Shown piece by piece: positions 39,881 to 50,087 of a stretch of DNA of 64,000 bases. How positions within the stretch are numbered: position 1 is the first letter of the stretch; every line of letters starts with the position of its first letter. Source of the stretch: DYRB01 sp963802205 (GTDB lineage: Bacteria; Pseudomonadota; Gammaproteobacteria; Chromatiales; Chromatiaceae); NCBI GenBank assembly GCA_963802205.1, contig CAWDHW010000010.1, forward strand, positions 124,001 to 188,000. Direction: 5' to 3'. The notes below the pieces were generated by a model. That model ran no database searches. It was not told where the DNA came from and was given only the letters and a program-made list of their open reading frames with translations. A program made the translations under genes and the position numbers.

Positions 39881-41184
39881 TGGAGCTCTACCTCCAGGTC
39901 GACGCGATCCGGGGACCCGAGCAGCGGCTTGCGCAGGACCTCCACCGGGAGGCGCTGCCCAGGGCGGCTGTCGATCAGCGCAATACGGATATCCGCGTAG
40001 CTGGCGATGGCCGTCTCACCGACCCGCACGATGCGGTCCCCCTCCTCCATCCCCGCCGCCTTGGCCCCGCTCCCCTCGGAGAAGCCCTTGACCGCCATCC
40101 CTTCGCCCTTGGCCTCGGTGTCGAGTAAGACCCCAAGGAGCCCCGCCGCCGGCAGGGCCACCCCCCGCGGGAAGAGCAGGAAGTCCGCGGCCCTGGGGTC
40201 AAGATCGCGCCGGGTCCCGTTGAGGACCACCGCCGCCGGTACCTGTATGCGCCTCTGCACCCGCTTGGGGATGCCCTGGCCGTATTCCAGATGGCCGGCC
40301 CCAGCCATCACGACCAGGGTCTTCTCCGGGTGCTCGCGCAAATAGGCCGCGGCACGCTCCGCCATGCCCTCGTCCCACAGCAGTTGCACTGCCAGAAAAC
40401 GCTCGAACCGCGCCTGGGTGGCCGCTGCCGCGGCCTCGGGTGTGGTCTGCGCATCGGCGTCGGAGACTTTGTCTTTGGCCCGGATCATGGGGTGAGCGTC
40501 AAAGACCGCCCGCACCCGCGCCAGATAGTCCGCATCGCTGCGATCCAGCTCGGCGGGGATGCGCGAGCGCTGCGCCTCACTCAGGGCCTCGAGCCCGCCA
40601 TTGCCCACCGCCTCGGTGATCTCGTGTTCCAGATTCAAGGCAACGACCGGGATGCCCTGGGCCCGGGCCAGGCGCAGGATGGGGCGATAGAGGCGGTAGT
40701 CGAAGCGCCAGCGCTCAAACCAGTCGGTGCGCCGCAGGAGGTCCGCCTCGTCGATGGTCCCGGCGATGTAGGCGTCCAGGTCCCCCTGATAGGGTTGCTG
40801 GAAGGCCTCCATCGCTATAGCCAGGTCCTTGCCCCGCGCCCGCAGCCCCTCGATGACGCTGACCTGATTGAGGTGATCCTCGTAGTGGTCGTGGGTCTCG
40901 CCGACGAAGATCAGGCGACGCTCGGCGAGCTTGTCGATGAGCCCGCTCAGGTCGCCCAGTGTTGTCACATCCACCACGGTGGTCTGGGTATCGAGGATCT
41001 CGTCCTGCCCCGGCGGTACGATCTGGCCCTCCGCTGAGGGGGCCATGGCAGGTACCTGGGGTGCCGCGGTCTCGCCCCCTCCGGCATGCGAATTGGCCTG
41101 GGACTGGGCACCCAGGATCAGGACCAGGATCAGGGACGGAGCGGCCCACAGGGGCAGACGGGTGGGGCGGGAAGTCTTGGGCAC
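39877..41184 (-). CDS. exported ChaN-family (DUF399) protein with C-terminal PDZ domain
   Basis: 435 residues. An N-terminal signal/anchor (RLPLWAAPSLILVLILGAQSQA) has no lipobox cysteine. The ChaN domain spans ~70-300: LIFVGETHDHYEDHLNQVSVIEGL, AMEAFQQPYQGDLDAYI, VVALNLEHEI and VVMAGAGHLEYGQGIPKRV. ChaN-type proteins bind heme on the outer membrane and assist iron uptake. The last ~90 residues form a PDZ domain (GVLLDTEAKGEGMAVKGFSEGSGAKAAGMEEGDRIVRV), suggesting recruitment to a peptide partner. First gene of an overlapping set with trhP and the alarmone hydrolase. Confidence 0.85.
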   Translation of the reverse strand: MPKTSRPTRLPLWAAPSLILVLILGAQSQANSHAGGGETAAPQVPAMAPSAEGQIVPPGQDEILDTQTTVVDVTTLGDLSGLIDKLAERRLIFVGETHDHYEDHLNQVSVIEGLRARGKDLAIAMEAFQQPYQGDLDAYIAGTIDEADLLRRTDWFERWRFDYRLYRPILRLARAQGIPVVALNLEHEITEAVGNGGLEALSEAQRSRIPAELDRSDADYLARVRAVFDAHPMIRAKDKVSDADAQTTPEAAAAATQARFERFLAVQLLWDEGMAERAAAYLREHPEKTLVVMAGAGHLEYGQGIPKRVQRRIQVPAAVVLNGTRRDLDPRAADFLLFPRGVALPAAGLLGVLLDTEAKGEGMAVKGFSEGSGAKAAGMEEGDRIVRVGETAIASYADIRIALIDSRPGQRLPVEVLRKPLLGSPDRVDLEVELH

Positions 41185-41281
41185 TGGATCCTCGCTGCGG
41201 GTGACGCTGGTAAAGGGCCCGGGCGGGCCACATGATGCCCCTCACGAATCGCTACGATATTCCGTTCCCAGGGCCCGAGCT

Positions 41282-43483
41282 ATGACCTTACCCGAAAGAA
41301 TCAAGTTCCTCTCGACGGCTTTGGCGCCGGCCCTGCTTCTGGCACCCGCCCTGTCCCTGGCTACCGACCCCGATCCGAGGGACCAGGACCCGCCGCAACC
41401 CCTGGTCCACCACGAACTGGTGGTCCACCTGGACCCGGCGGCGGGGACCCTCGACGCCAGCGACCGCCTGAACCTGCCCCCCGGCCCCGCTCAAGTCCCC
41501 AGGGAATGGACCCTGACCCTGCACCATGGCCTGTCCCCCAAGGTGACGCAAGGCCCGGCAACCCTGGAGCCCCTGGGCCGGGACCAACACCTGGAGCGCT
41601 ACCGGCTACGCCTCACCGGGTCGGGCCCGGTCACCCTGAGCTACGCCGGGGCCATCCGCCACGACCTGGAGGAGGTCTCCGAGAGCCTGGGCCGGGCCCA
41701 TCAACGCACCCGGGGGCGCATCGGCACGGACGGGGTGTTCCTCGACGGTTACGGCGGCTGGTACCCCAGGATCGACGATGCCCTGCACGCCTTTTCTCTG
41801 GATGTGACCCTGCCCCAAGGATGGATGGCCGTATCTCAGGGCGCCGGGCCGGACGGCCCCCCCGCCGAACCTGGCCTGGCCCGCCAGACCTGGCGCGAGG
41901 ACCAACCCCAGGACGACATCTATCTGGTGGCCGCCCCCTTCACACTCTACCGTCGCCCCACGCCGGTGGCGGAGGCCCAAGTCTACCTGCGCACCCCCGA
42001 CCCGGCCATGGCCGAGCGCTACCTGGAGGCCACCGCCGCCTACCTCGACCTCTACTCCCGCCTGCTCGGCCCCTACCCCTATGCCAAGTTCGCCCTAGTG
42101 GAGAACTTCTGGGAGTCCGGTTACGGCATGCCCTCCTTCACCCTGCTGGGGCCCCAGGTCATACGCCTGCCCTTCATCGTCGAGACCTCCTATCCCCACG
42201 AGATCCTACACAACTGGTGGGGCAACGGGGTCTATGTGGATTACGCCACCGGCAACTGGAGCGAGGGCCTGACCGCCTACCTCGCCGACCACCTCCTGGC
42301 GGAGCGTCGCGACGGCGGCGACGCCTACCGCCGCGACGCCCTCAAGGGCTACGCGGACTATGTGCGCCAGAGCCGGGACTTCCCCCTGCGGGGATTTCGC
42401 TCCCGCCACAGCTCAGCCTCCCAGGCCATCGGATACGGCAAGGCGATGATGTTTTTCCATCGGCTGCGCCGGGAACTGGGGGATGAAACCTTCATCGCGG
42501 CTCTCCGCCACTTCTACGCCGACCAGCGCTTCCGCATCGCCGGCTACGCGGATCTCCAGCACGCCTTCGAGCAGGCCAGCGGGCGCGATCTCGGGACCTT
42601 CTTCGCCGCCTGGACCGGCCAGATCGGGGCCCCACGCCTGCGCCTGTCGGAGGCCTCGGTGCGGGCCGACCCGGCCGGATACCGACTCAGCGGCCGTCTC
42701 GACCAGACCCAGGCCGGGGCCCCCTTCCCACTGGAGGCCCCGCTTGCCATCGCGCTGGCGGACGGGACCGTCCAAGAGGCCGGGGTCCCCATGGACGGGC
42801 GCAGTGCCACCTTCGATCTGGCACTCCCCGCCGCCCCGGTGCGGGTCAGCGTCGATCCCGGCTTCGACCTCTTCCGCGCCCTGGCCGACGGTGAGTCCCC
42901 GGTCACCCTGAGCCGGGTCTTCGGCGCCGACCGCGGCCTGATCCTCACCCCTGCCGCGGCCCCCGGCCCCCTCGCCGAGGGCTATCGGCGCCTGGCCGGG
43001 GACTGGGCCGCCGGGCACCCCGGCTGGGAGGTGCGCGACGACCGAGACCTGGACCGACTGCCTCAAGACAGGCCCGTCTGGCTCCTGGGGTGGGAGAACC
43101 GCCACCTCGCCGCCTTCGCTGGCGGCGAGGGCGCCCATTTCCGTTTGGATGCGAGTGCCCAGACCCTGGACCTCCCGGGCCAGGAGGTCCCCACCGAAGC
43201 CCCGAGCCCGGTCCTGACCCGGACACTGGGCGGCCAGCCAGTCGCTTGGATGGCCGCGGGGGACCCCGCCGCCCTCCCTGGGTTGGGGCGCAAGCTCCCC
43301 CACTACGGCAAGTACAGTTTCCTGGTCTTCACCGGAGCGGCCCCCGAGGTCCAGATCAAGGGCCAGTGGTCGGCGGGGGACTCCGAGCTGACCCTGCGTC
43401 TGGGCCACGATGAAGCCCAGCCCCAGAACAGGTCCCCGACGAGGCCGCCGCGGCGCCCGCCGTTGACCGACCAGGCCAGATGA
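41282..43483 (+). CDS. exported M1-family metallopeptidase-like protein
   Basis: 733 residues with a signal peptide (MTLPERIKFLSTALAPALLLAPALSLA). The gluzincin motif is intact: HEILHNWWGNGVYVDY (HExxH) and NWSEGLTAYLADHLLAE with the third zinc ligand Glu. The upstream substrate loop reads YGMPSFTLLG rather than the GxMEN of true aminopeptidases, so exopeptidase activity is uncertain. Beyond ~residue 530 the sequence is unusual for M1 proteins and includes an ARxxx-rich region and a Pro/Arg-rich tail. Located in the periplasm; divergent from the ChaN-PDZ gene. Confidence 0.85.
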   Translation: MTLPERIKFLSTALAPALLLAPALSLATDPDPRDQDPPQPLVHHELVVHLDPAAGTLDASDRLNLPPGPAQVPREWTLTLHHGLSPKVTQGPATLEPLGRDQHLERYRLRLTGSGPVTLSYAGAIRHDLEEVSESLGRAHQRTRGRIGTDGVFLDGYGGWYPRIDDALHAFSLDVTLPQGWMAVSQGAGPDGPPAEPGLARQTWREDQPQDDIYLVAAPFTLYRRPTPVAEAQVYLRTPDPAMAERYLEATAAYLDLYSRLLGPYPYAKFALVENFWESGYGMPSFTLLGPQVIRLPFIVETSYPHEILHNWWGNGVYVDYATGNWSEGLTAYLADHLLAERRDGGDAYRRDALKGYADYVRQSRDFPLRGFRSRHSSASQAIGYGKAMMFFHRLRRELGDETFIAALRHFYADQRFRIAGYADLQHAFEQASGRDLGTFFAAWTGQIGAPRLRLSEASVRADPAGYRLSGRLDQTQAGAPFPLEAPLAIALADGTVQEAGVPMDGRSATFDLALPAAPVRVSVDPGFDLFRALADGESPVTLSRVFGADRGLILTPAAAPGPLAEGYRRLAGDWAAGHPGWEVRDDRDLDRLPQDRPVWLLGWENRHLAAFAGGEGAHFRLDASAQTLDLPGQEVPTEAPSPVLTRTLGGQPVAWMAAGDPAALPGLGRKLPHYGKYSFLVFTGAAPEVQIKGQWSAGDSELTLRLGHDEAQPQNRSPTRPPRRPPLTDQAR

Positions 43484-43512
43484 TCTGGTCCTGATGGGCT
43501 GCCATAGGCAAC

Positions 43513-43536
43513 AAAAAAGGCGGCACGAGTGCCGCC
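43513..43536 (-). terminator. Rho-independent terminator of the nonaheme cytochrome gene
   Basis: On the minus strand GGCGGCAC-TC-GTGCCGCC is followed by TTTTTTG, ~50 bases after the stop of the multiheme gene. The dyad lies 36 bases past the convergent peptidase stop and may serve both. Confidence 0.85.
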
Positions 43537-43589
43537 TGAAGGTTGGTCCATCGGCCGCCGTCCCTGGCAGCTCGTTGCGTGGCTAGGGC

Positions 43590-46447
43590 TCATTTCTGTC
43601 GGTGACACATCCCACAACCCACGGGGGTGCCCTTCGGGATGACCGCCGTCGTCTGACCCGCCTTGCACTCGGGCAGGCTGCCTTGGGTGGTCTTGCAGCG
43701 CACGGTACGGTCATCGGCGGTACGTGAAAGCACGGTGCCCGTCAGGTTGGTGCCGTGGCATGACTCGCAGCCCGGCCCGGAGCTGCGGTAGTTGCGGTGC
43801 TGGATGTTCCAGCGGTCGTCCGGCAGGAACCCCGTGCCTGCGGCCGGAACCAGGTCGGTGATGGCGTGCATGCCGTGGGGGCCGTTGTTGCCGAGCGGCA
43901 ACGAGGCATCCGTGGGCTCATGGCAGACCTGGCACTCGGCAATGTAGCCCGAGTGACCCTGGAGATCCTTGGCCGGGATGTTGTCGTTGGCATTCGGGTT
44001 GGCGCTCGGCCACTCCGCGTGGGTGCTGCCGTGGCAGGCCTCGCAGAAGAGCCCGCCGTGGCCGGTGCTGACCCGGTAGAGCTTCGGGTTGCCGTCGGCG
44101 GCGCCGCCCTCGGCCACCACGTTCTCCGCAAAGGCCTTGTTGCTGGGCACGATGGGGGTGGCCTTGGCATCGCCGGCCAGGTAGGCCGCCAGCAGGCGGA
44201 TGCCGTCGTTGTTGCCCAGGGTGTCGGTGGGGTTCACCAGGGTCCCCGCGATGCCCGCCAGGTTGCTGGTTGCGTAGCCGGTGTGGCAGGAGCCGCAGCC
44301 GGGCTCGTTGGCCCAGGGCACGCGCGGCGTCGCCGGGTTGTCATAGAAGTCCGCTGCAAGATGGAAGGCCCCCGGGGTGGTCGGAGAGACGTTGCGCGAG
44401 AAGTCATTGCCCACCTGGGCCATCTGACCGTGGCAGTCCTGACAGACCAGGCCGCCATTGGCCATGGCCCCGCGCATGCACTGGGTGCGATTGCCGGGGT
44501 GGCACATGTAGCAGGTCTGCTCCAGGATGTTCTGGGTCGTCACCGGGTTGCGCCGGTTGCCCTGGCCGTCGATGGCCGGCGGCATGGCCGGGAACAGCGG
44601 GTTACCGCTCACATCCGTCGCTGTCGCGTGATGGCTGTGCATCACGTTGGACATGGACTTGTGCTTGACCTGGTCGCGGCCGTTGACCTCGTTCGGACCC
44701 ACCTGGGCCAGGTCCAGGGCCGGGGTGTAGTGGCAGCGCTGGCAGACCACGGGCGCGTCGGCCCGGCCGGTGGCCGCATTGAACGGCGAGAGCAGGGAGG
44801 TGCCGTGCTTCTGGTCATGCAGGCGCAGGATGTTGAGGTCGCTGGCCCACTCGACGCTGGCTCCGTTGGGCACCGAACCTTCCAGTGGATCGTCGATCGA
44901 GGACTTGATGATGGTGAGGTTCTTGACGGCCGCGCCGTTACCGCCGTCCCCGTGGCCGCATGACAGGATTGGCACTCGGCCTCGCCGGAGATGGGCATCA
45001 CCGTATCGAGCGAGGCAATCGCCGGGTCGCTCGGTAGTGGCGCGCTGCCCAGCTTTGCCTGGACCCGCACCAGCGGGTAGGGGTTCTCCCGGCCGAAGTC
45101 GTCGAACATGGCGATGGGCACGCCGGCGGCCTCGAACCAGTTGACGTTGTTGGCCACGTAACCGAACGGGAAGTTGATGAAGAACGGGAAGTCCGTGAAG
45201 TGCTCCTGGAACGTCTGGGCCTCGTTCAGGATGTAGGGGTTGTTCAGCCCTGGCATCGCCTGTTGGGTGGCGTGCAGTTGCCCGTCGCCCAGGTAAAGAC
45301 GCTCGACGTCCGGTACCGGCAGGCCGATGTCGACATTGTTGGCCGGGTTGTTCGGATCGTAGAAGGCGGCCAGCACGCCCGGCGGGTAGAAGGGATCGTA
45401 GGCCTGGAAGGCGATCTCCCAGAAGTTCGTCTTGTACACATTGCCGTTGACCTCCGAGGACAGGGCCTGACCGCTCGCGACCTTTGCGATGGCCGGGTCA
45501 TTCGGGTTCGAGGCGGCCGAGTAGGAAAGGGTCGCTTCGCCCTCGCCCAGAACGCGCGGCAGTCCGGTGCGGCCGCGCTGTACCACCTGGGCGTGCAGCA
45601 CGTTGAACGGCGGCAGGATGCTGGAGATGCGGGTGTCCTGGTCGCCGCAGTGCATCCCGAGGTCGTTGATGGCGACCAGGGTGAAGGCGTTGGTCGGGTC
45701 AATGCCCACCTTTGATTGCTCTTGGACCGCGGTCGTCGGCAGGGTCCCGTCGGCGCTGGTGGAGTTGATGGAGACCTGGGCGGCGGCGGCGATACCGATG
45801 GTCACGGTCGCCGTGTTGGACAGCGCCGCCAGGCTGTCCCGGGCCTTGTAGGTGAAGCTGTCCGAGCCGCTGATGCCGTTGGCTGGCGTGTAGCTGAAGG
45901 ACCCGTTGGGGTTCAGCGTAAAGCCGCCGGGGGCGGCGTGCCCCGGACCCGTCACCAGGACCGCGGTGATCGGGTTGCCGTTGGGGTCGTTGTCATTGCC
46001 GAGGACGCCAGGGGCGGCTACCGTCAGCGGGGTGTCCTGCTGGGTGTTGTACTCGTCGTTCTGGGCCACCGGCGGGCTGTTGCCCACCGCATTGACCTGC
46101 ACGGTCACGTTGGCGGTACAGGTCTCGTTGCGGCCGTTCTTGCCGTTCAGAGACGCCGCGAAACTGCCGGCGCTCGCGTAGCTCACCGTCACCGACTTCG
46201 TGGTGGAGGTGGCTGGTGTGCCGCCTGCAAACGCCCACGTGTAGGTCAAAGGGGACTTGCCGGTCACAGTCCCGGTGAAGGCGACGCTCTGACCGACATT
46301 GATCGTCGGCGGGTTCGGCGTCGTGCCGATGGAACAGGTGGCCGCCTGGAGCCCGCCGGCGGCGAGCAGCAGGGCAAACCCGGCGGCGGTCGCGACCGCC
46401 CCCCTCGTTGGCGGCTTGACGACGCCGCGGCATGTCTCTCGATCCAT
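43590..46447 (-). CDS. nonaheme cytochrome c with Ig/PKD and cadherin-like domains, single frameshift
   Basis: From ATG 46447 (GGAGG six bases upstream): signal peptide (GAVATAAGFALLLAAGGLQA), a PKD/Ig-like domain (PPTINVGQSVAFTGTVTG...), a VCBS/cadherin-like repeat (AQNDEYNTQQDTPLTV...GSFSYTPANGISGSDSFTYKARD), a large middle domain, then nine CxxCH heme sites (CQSCH, CQRCH, CYMCH, CQDCH, CGSCH, CEACH, CQVCH, CESCH, CGMCH). The frame changes near 44950-44960, between the first and second heme; one added base restores a ~952-residue protein. Adhesion-type domains plus many hemes suggest a surface or periplasmic electron conduit. Error and true frameshift cannot be told apart here. Confidence 0.82.
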
Positions 46448-47008
46448 TCCAACCTCCACTCGCTTGAAAATCGACGCCGGGAGCGAATGCTCCGACGCCT
46501 TTGGGGTCGCCTCGGGTAACCGCCGCACCTTGTCTGGGGTGGGCGCGTCCGTCGGCTTCTTCTGGCATGCCGTGACCACTGGGAACGGATGTTCCCGCCG
46601 GACAGGTCGAGCGCCAGTGATTGCGGGGATCGCCGCCTCTGACCGAGGTCTTTCTTCCCCGTCTGTTCTTGGGCCAGCGGTGTGTGCTGTCGCGCCGGGG
46701 GGGTAGCTCGGCGCCGGCTGCCTGTTGCGGCTGCAAGCGCAAGCAGATGCCGCAATATCTCCGATCTACCCCAAGGTGAGCGTCACCCTCTCCACCACCG
46801 AAGGCAGGACACGGCGTGTCCCGGAAATGCGACGTTGGATAACACAATTCTCCCCAGCGCGGAGAGGGAGATTACCGATACCGCGACCCGGGTCTCATAT
46901 TGCCGACGACAGCCCGGCCAGCGCAGGCGAGCGCTGTGACGAAGTACTCTCCTCGGTATCCAGGGTTATACTGCGTCCCTTTTTTGCAGCCCCCTGACAG
47001 GAGCAGAC
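46448..47008. other. intergenic region between divergent genes
   Basis: About 560 bases between the multiheme cytochrome gene and the PfkB kinase gene. It should hold both promoters. Frames extend through part of it on each strand, but none starts with a ribosome-binding site or shows a motif. No repeat of the families seen elsewhere was found. Confidence 0.5.
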
Positions 47009-47998
47009 ATGAGTAAGTACCACGTCTATGGCATCGGTAACGCCTTGGTGGATATGGAGTACGAGGTGGAACCGGAGGACCTGACCAAGCTTCGCATCGA
47101 CAAGGGGGTCATGACCCTGGTGGACGAGACGCACCAGATCGAGATCATGGCCTATCTCGACGGTTGCCATCATGCCAAGGCCTGCGGTGGCTCCGCGGCC
47201 AACTCGGTCATCGCCCTGAGCCAGTTCGGCGGGCGTGGCTTTTATTCATGCAAGGTCGCCGACGACACCCTGGGGCACTTCTATTTGGAAGACCTCACTG
47301 CCAATGGGGTCGATACCAACCGCCACAGCGAACGTGAAAAGGGCCACACCGGGCGCTGCGTGGTGCTGGTGACCCCAGACACCGACCGAACCATGGTGAC
47401 CTACCTGGGGGTCAGCGGCGGACTGGCCGCAGGGGAACTCGTCGCCGGGGCCATCGTCGACAGCGATTACTTTTATATGGAGGGCTATCTGGTGACCTCC
47501 GACGACGCCCGCGCCGCGGTGGTGGCCGGGCGGGAGGTTGCCCAGGGCGCGGGGACCAAGACCGCCATCTCCCTGTCCGACCCCAACATGGTGACCCATT
47601 TCAAGGCCGGGCTGCTGGAGATGATCGGCGGCGGGGTGGACTTACTCTTCGCCAACGAGGCCGAGGCCAGGGGCATGGCAGGGGCGGCGGACCTGGAATC
47701 GGCGCTGGCCTACCTCAAGACCATCGCCCGGGAGTTCGCCATCACCCGCGGGCCCCAGGGGGCACTGGTCTGGGACGGCCAGGCGCTGATCGAGATTGCC
47801 CCGGTGAAGGTCAAAGCGGTGGACACCGTGGGCGCAGGGGACATGTTCGCCGGGGCTTACCTCTACGCCCTGACCCAAGGTTGGGGGCACCAACGCGCGG
47901 GCGATCTCGCCTGCGCCGCGGCCGCCCGGCTGGTCACGACGCTGGGACCGCGTATCTCCGCCGCCGAGACCCGGGAGGTCCTGCAGCGCTTTCTCTGA
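47009..47998 (+). CDS. PfkB-family carbohydrate/adenosine kinase
   Basis: 329 residues of the ribokinase fold. It opens with VYGIGNALVDMEYEVEPE. The first PfkB signature lies around GGSAANSVIALSQFGG, and the catalytic second signature is DTVGAGDMFAGAYLYAL with the base Asp. Close relatives in gammaproteobacteria are annotated adenosine kinase; other sugars are possible. ATG 47009 follows GACAGGAG. Single-gene unit. Confidence 0.9.
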   Translation: MSKYHVYGIGNALVDMEYEVEPEDLTKLRIDKGVMTLVDETHQIEIMAYLDGCHHAKACGGSAANSVIALSQFGGRGFYSCKVADDTLGHFYLEDLTANGVDTNRHSEREKGHTGRCVVLVTPDTDRTMVTYLGVSGGLAAGELVAGAIVDSDYFYMEGYLVTSDDARAAVVAGREVAQGAGTKTAISLSDPNMVTHFKAGLLEMIGGGVDLLFANEAEARGMAGAADLESALAYLKTIAREFAITRGPQGALVWDGQALIEIAPVKVKAVDTVGAGDMFAGAYLYALTQGWGHQRAGDLACAAAARLVTTLGPRISAAETREVLQRFL

Positions 47999-48060
47999 AC
48001 CCGGCAGTCCTGTCCTCGCCCCCTGAGTGGCGTCGAGCGCGGCCCCAGTGGATGCGAGGA

Positions 48061-49497
48061 TCAACTCCCGGAGGAGATCGGTGTCGTGGCGCCCTGATCG
48101 GAGCTGATCGGGGTCTTATACCAATTGAGCTTATCGCGCAGGCTCACGACCTCGCCGACGATGACCAGGGTCGGCGGCTTGGGCGGGTCGGCCTTCACAA
48201 CGGCGAGGATGTCGCCCAGGGTCCCGGTGTAGACCCGTTGCAGGTGGGTCGTCCCCTGCTGGATCAGGGCAATGGGCATGTCCGCGGAGACCCCGTGAGC
48301 GGTCAATTCGCGCACGATCACCGGCAGCCCGATCAAGCCCATATAGAAGACGATGGTCTGGTGGGGCTGGGCGAGTTGGGGCCAGTTGAGGTCCATGGTC
48401 CCGTCTTTGAGGTGCCCGGTGACAAAGGTCACTGACTGTGCATAGTCCCGATGGGTCAGCGGGATACCGGCGTAGGCGGCGCAGCCGGAGGCGGCGGTGA
48501 TGCCCGGAACGACCTGGAATGGGACACCCTCGGCGGCCAGGGTGTCGATCTCCTCCCCGCCGCGGCCAAAGACAAAGGGATCGCCACCCTTGAGGCGCAG
48601 GACCCGGTGTCCCTCCTTCGCCAGGTCCGCCAGGAGCCGGTTGATCTCCTCCTGGCGCATGGCGTGGTTGTTGCGCTCCTTGCCCACGTAGACGCGGCGG
48701 GCGTCGCGTCGTGTCATGTCGAGGATGGGCTTGGCCACCAGACGGTCGTAGACCACCACGTCGGCCTGCTGCATCAGGCGCAGGGCGCGGAAGGTGAGCA
48801 GATCCGGGTCGCCGGGACCGGCTCCCACCAGATAGACCTCTCCCATGCCGGCGGCAGGGGCGGCACCGCGCAGTTCGAGTTCCATGGCCGCGTCGGCCTC
48901 CTCCATGTGACCCGAAAAGACGCGCTCCGCCACCCCGCCCTGGAGGACGCAGTCCCAGAAGCGGCGACGGTCGCGGGCGTCGGCGAAGCGGGCCTTGACC
49001 CGGTCCCGATAGCGGGCGCACAGCTCGCCCAGACGGCCATAGCCGGCGGGAATGACCGACTCCAGCCGGGTGCGCAGCAGTCGGGCCAGTACCGGCGAGG
49101 CCGTCCCCGTCGAGACCGCCACGACCACCGGTGAGCGGTCGATGATGGACGGCATGATGAAAGAGGAGTCCGCGGCCTGGTCCACCACGTTGACCGGGAT
49201 ACCGCGTGCCTTGGCCAGGTCCGCCACCCGGCGGTTGACCTCCCGATCCGCAGTGGCGGCCACTACCAGGGTGACGCCGGCGAGATCAGCTTCCTCGAAG
49301 GGCCGCCCGACATGGACCAGGCCAGCCTCGGCGAGCCTTGCTCGCAGGGGGGCAGCCAACTCTGGCGAAACGACCCGAACCGCGGCCCCGGCACGCATCA
49401 GGTTATCGACCTTGCGCACAGCCACCTCGCCGCCGCCCACCACCAGGCAGGGCTTACCCTTGATGTCGAGGAAGATCGGTAGGTACTGCATGGTCAT
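48061..49497 (-). CDS. cysG: siroheme synthase (trifunctional)
   Basis: 478 residues. The N-terminal ~210 form the dehydrogenase/ferrochelatase (CysG-B) part (IKGKPCLVVGGGEVAVRKV, VVDQAADSSFIMPSIIDRSP). The C-terminal part is uroporphyrinogen-III methyltransferase (VYLVGAGPGDPDLLTFRALR, RLKGGDPFVFGRGGEE, VVPGITAASGCAAYAGIPLTHRDY). Converts uroporphyrinogen III to siroheme. In sulfur oxidisers siroheme(amide) is needed for reverse dissimilatory sulfite reductase, and the neighbouring divergent rhd-tusA-dsrE2 set fits a sulfur-metabolism context. The last ~20 residues are Ser/Thr-rich and not conserved. Confidence 0.95.
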   Translation of the reverse strand: MTMQYLPIFLDIKGKPCLVVGGGEVAVRKVDNLMRAGAAVRVVSPELAAPLRARLAEAGLVHVGRPFEEADLAGVTLVVAATADREVNRRVADLAKARGIPVNVVDQAADSSFIMPSIIDRSPVVVAVSTGTASPVLARLLRTRLESVIPAGYGRLGELCARYRDRVKARFADARDRRRFWDCVLQGGVAERVFSGHMEEADAAMELELRGAAPAAGMGEVYLVGAGPGDPDLLTFRALRLMQQADVVVYDRLVAKPILDMTRRDARRVYVGKERNNHAMRQEEINRLLADLAKEGHRVLRLKGGDPFVFGRGGEEIDTLAAEGVPFQVVPGITAASGCAAYAGIPLTHRDYAQSVTFVTGHLKDGTMDLNWPQLAQPHQTIVFYMGLIGLPVIVRELTAHGVSADMPIALIQQGTTHLQRVYTGTLGDILAVVKADPPKPPTLVIVGEVVSLRDKLNWYKTPISSDQGATTPISSGS

Positions 49498-49627
49498 TTC
49501 CGCGGCAGATGAGTTGGACTGGGTACGGCCTGACAGTGGCGCGGGGCATCCCGCACCGGCCCCGTTGAGCTAACCGGCAAAAGATCGTAATATACTGAAA
49601 TACTTGGTCAACGGATAGGGCTAGCGC

Positions 49628-49954
49628 GTGATCCCAGAGATTGACTCCGAGACCCTGCACCAGCGCCTTGCCAACGGCGAGTCGGTGCGGCTCTTGGACA
49701 TCCGCACCCCGGGGGAGATCGCCCAGGGGGCCATCCCAGGGTACGAGCCCCTTCCCATGCACCTGATCCCGCTGCGCCTCATGGAACTGCCCAGGGACCA
49801 GGAGATCATCGTCTATTGCCGCAGTGGGGCGCGCTCCTACCATGCCTGCATGTACCTGATGCAGCAGGGCTATACCCGGGCGGTCAACCTGCGCGGGGGG
49901 ATCATGGCCTGGGCCCGTCACGGCTTCGAGATCCAACCCCCTGGCGATGCCTGA
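49628..49954 (+). CDS. rhd: single-domain rhodanese
   Basis: 108 residues; one rhodanese domain with the active-site loop YCRSGARSYHA, persulfide-carrying Cys at 64. In Allochromatium vinosum and other sulfur oxidisers an equivalent rhd-tusA-dsrE2 gene set moves sulfane sulfur from imported persulfide toward DsrEFH/DsrC and the reverse Dsr pathway. GTG 49628 has AGGG seven bases upstream. Divergent from cysG with ~130 bases between. Confidence 0.92.
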   Translation: MIPEIDSETLHQRLANGESVRLLDIRTPGEIAQGAIPGYEPLPMHLIPLRLMELPRDQEIIVYCRSGARSYHACMYLMQQGYTRAVNLRGGIMAWARHGFEIQPPGDA

Positions 49955-50000
49955 GCGGCCTCTGCGCTCTTGGCAGACCCGCAGGAACCAGTCGGGCGGC

Positions 50001-50029
50001 TTGCCTTTTCCGTGGCTTTCACCTATAAA
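50001..50029 (+). promoter_or_regulatory. candidate sigma-70 promoter before tusA
   Basis: TTGCCT, a 17-base spacer, and TATAAA, about 60 bases upstream of the tusA start, inside the 133-base rhd-tusA gap. It would let tusA-dsrE2 be expressed apart from rhd. Confidence 0.55.
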
Positions 50030-50087
50030 ATGCAGTTCTTGAGTTTTCTCATATTCTAAAACACTCGAAGTACTGGAGGTTATCGAA

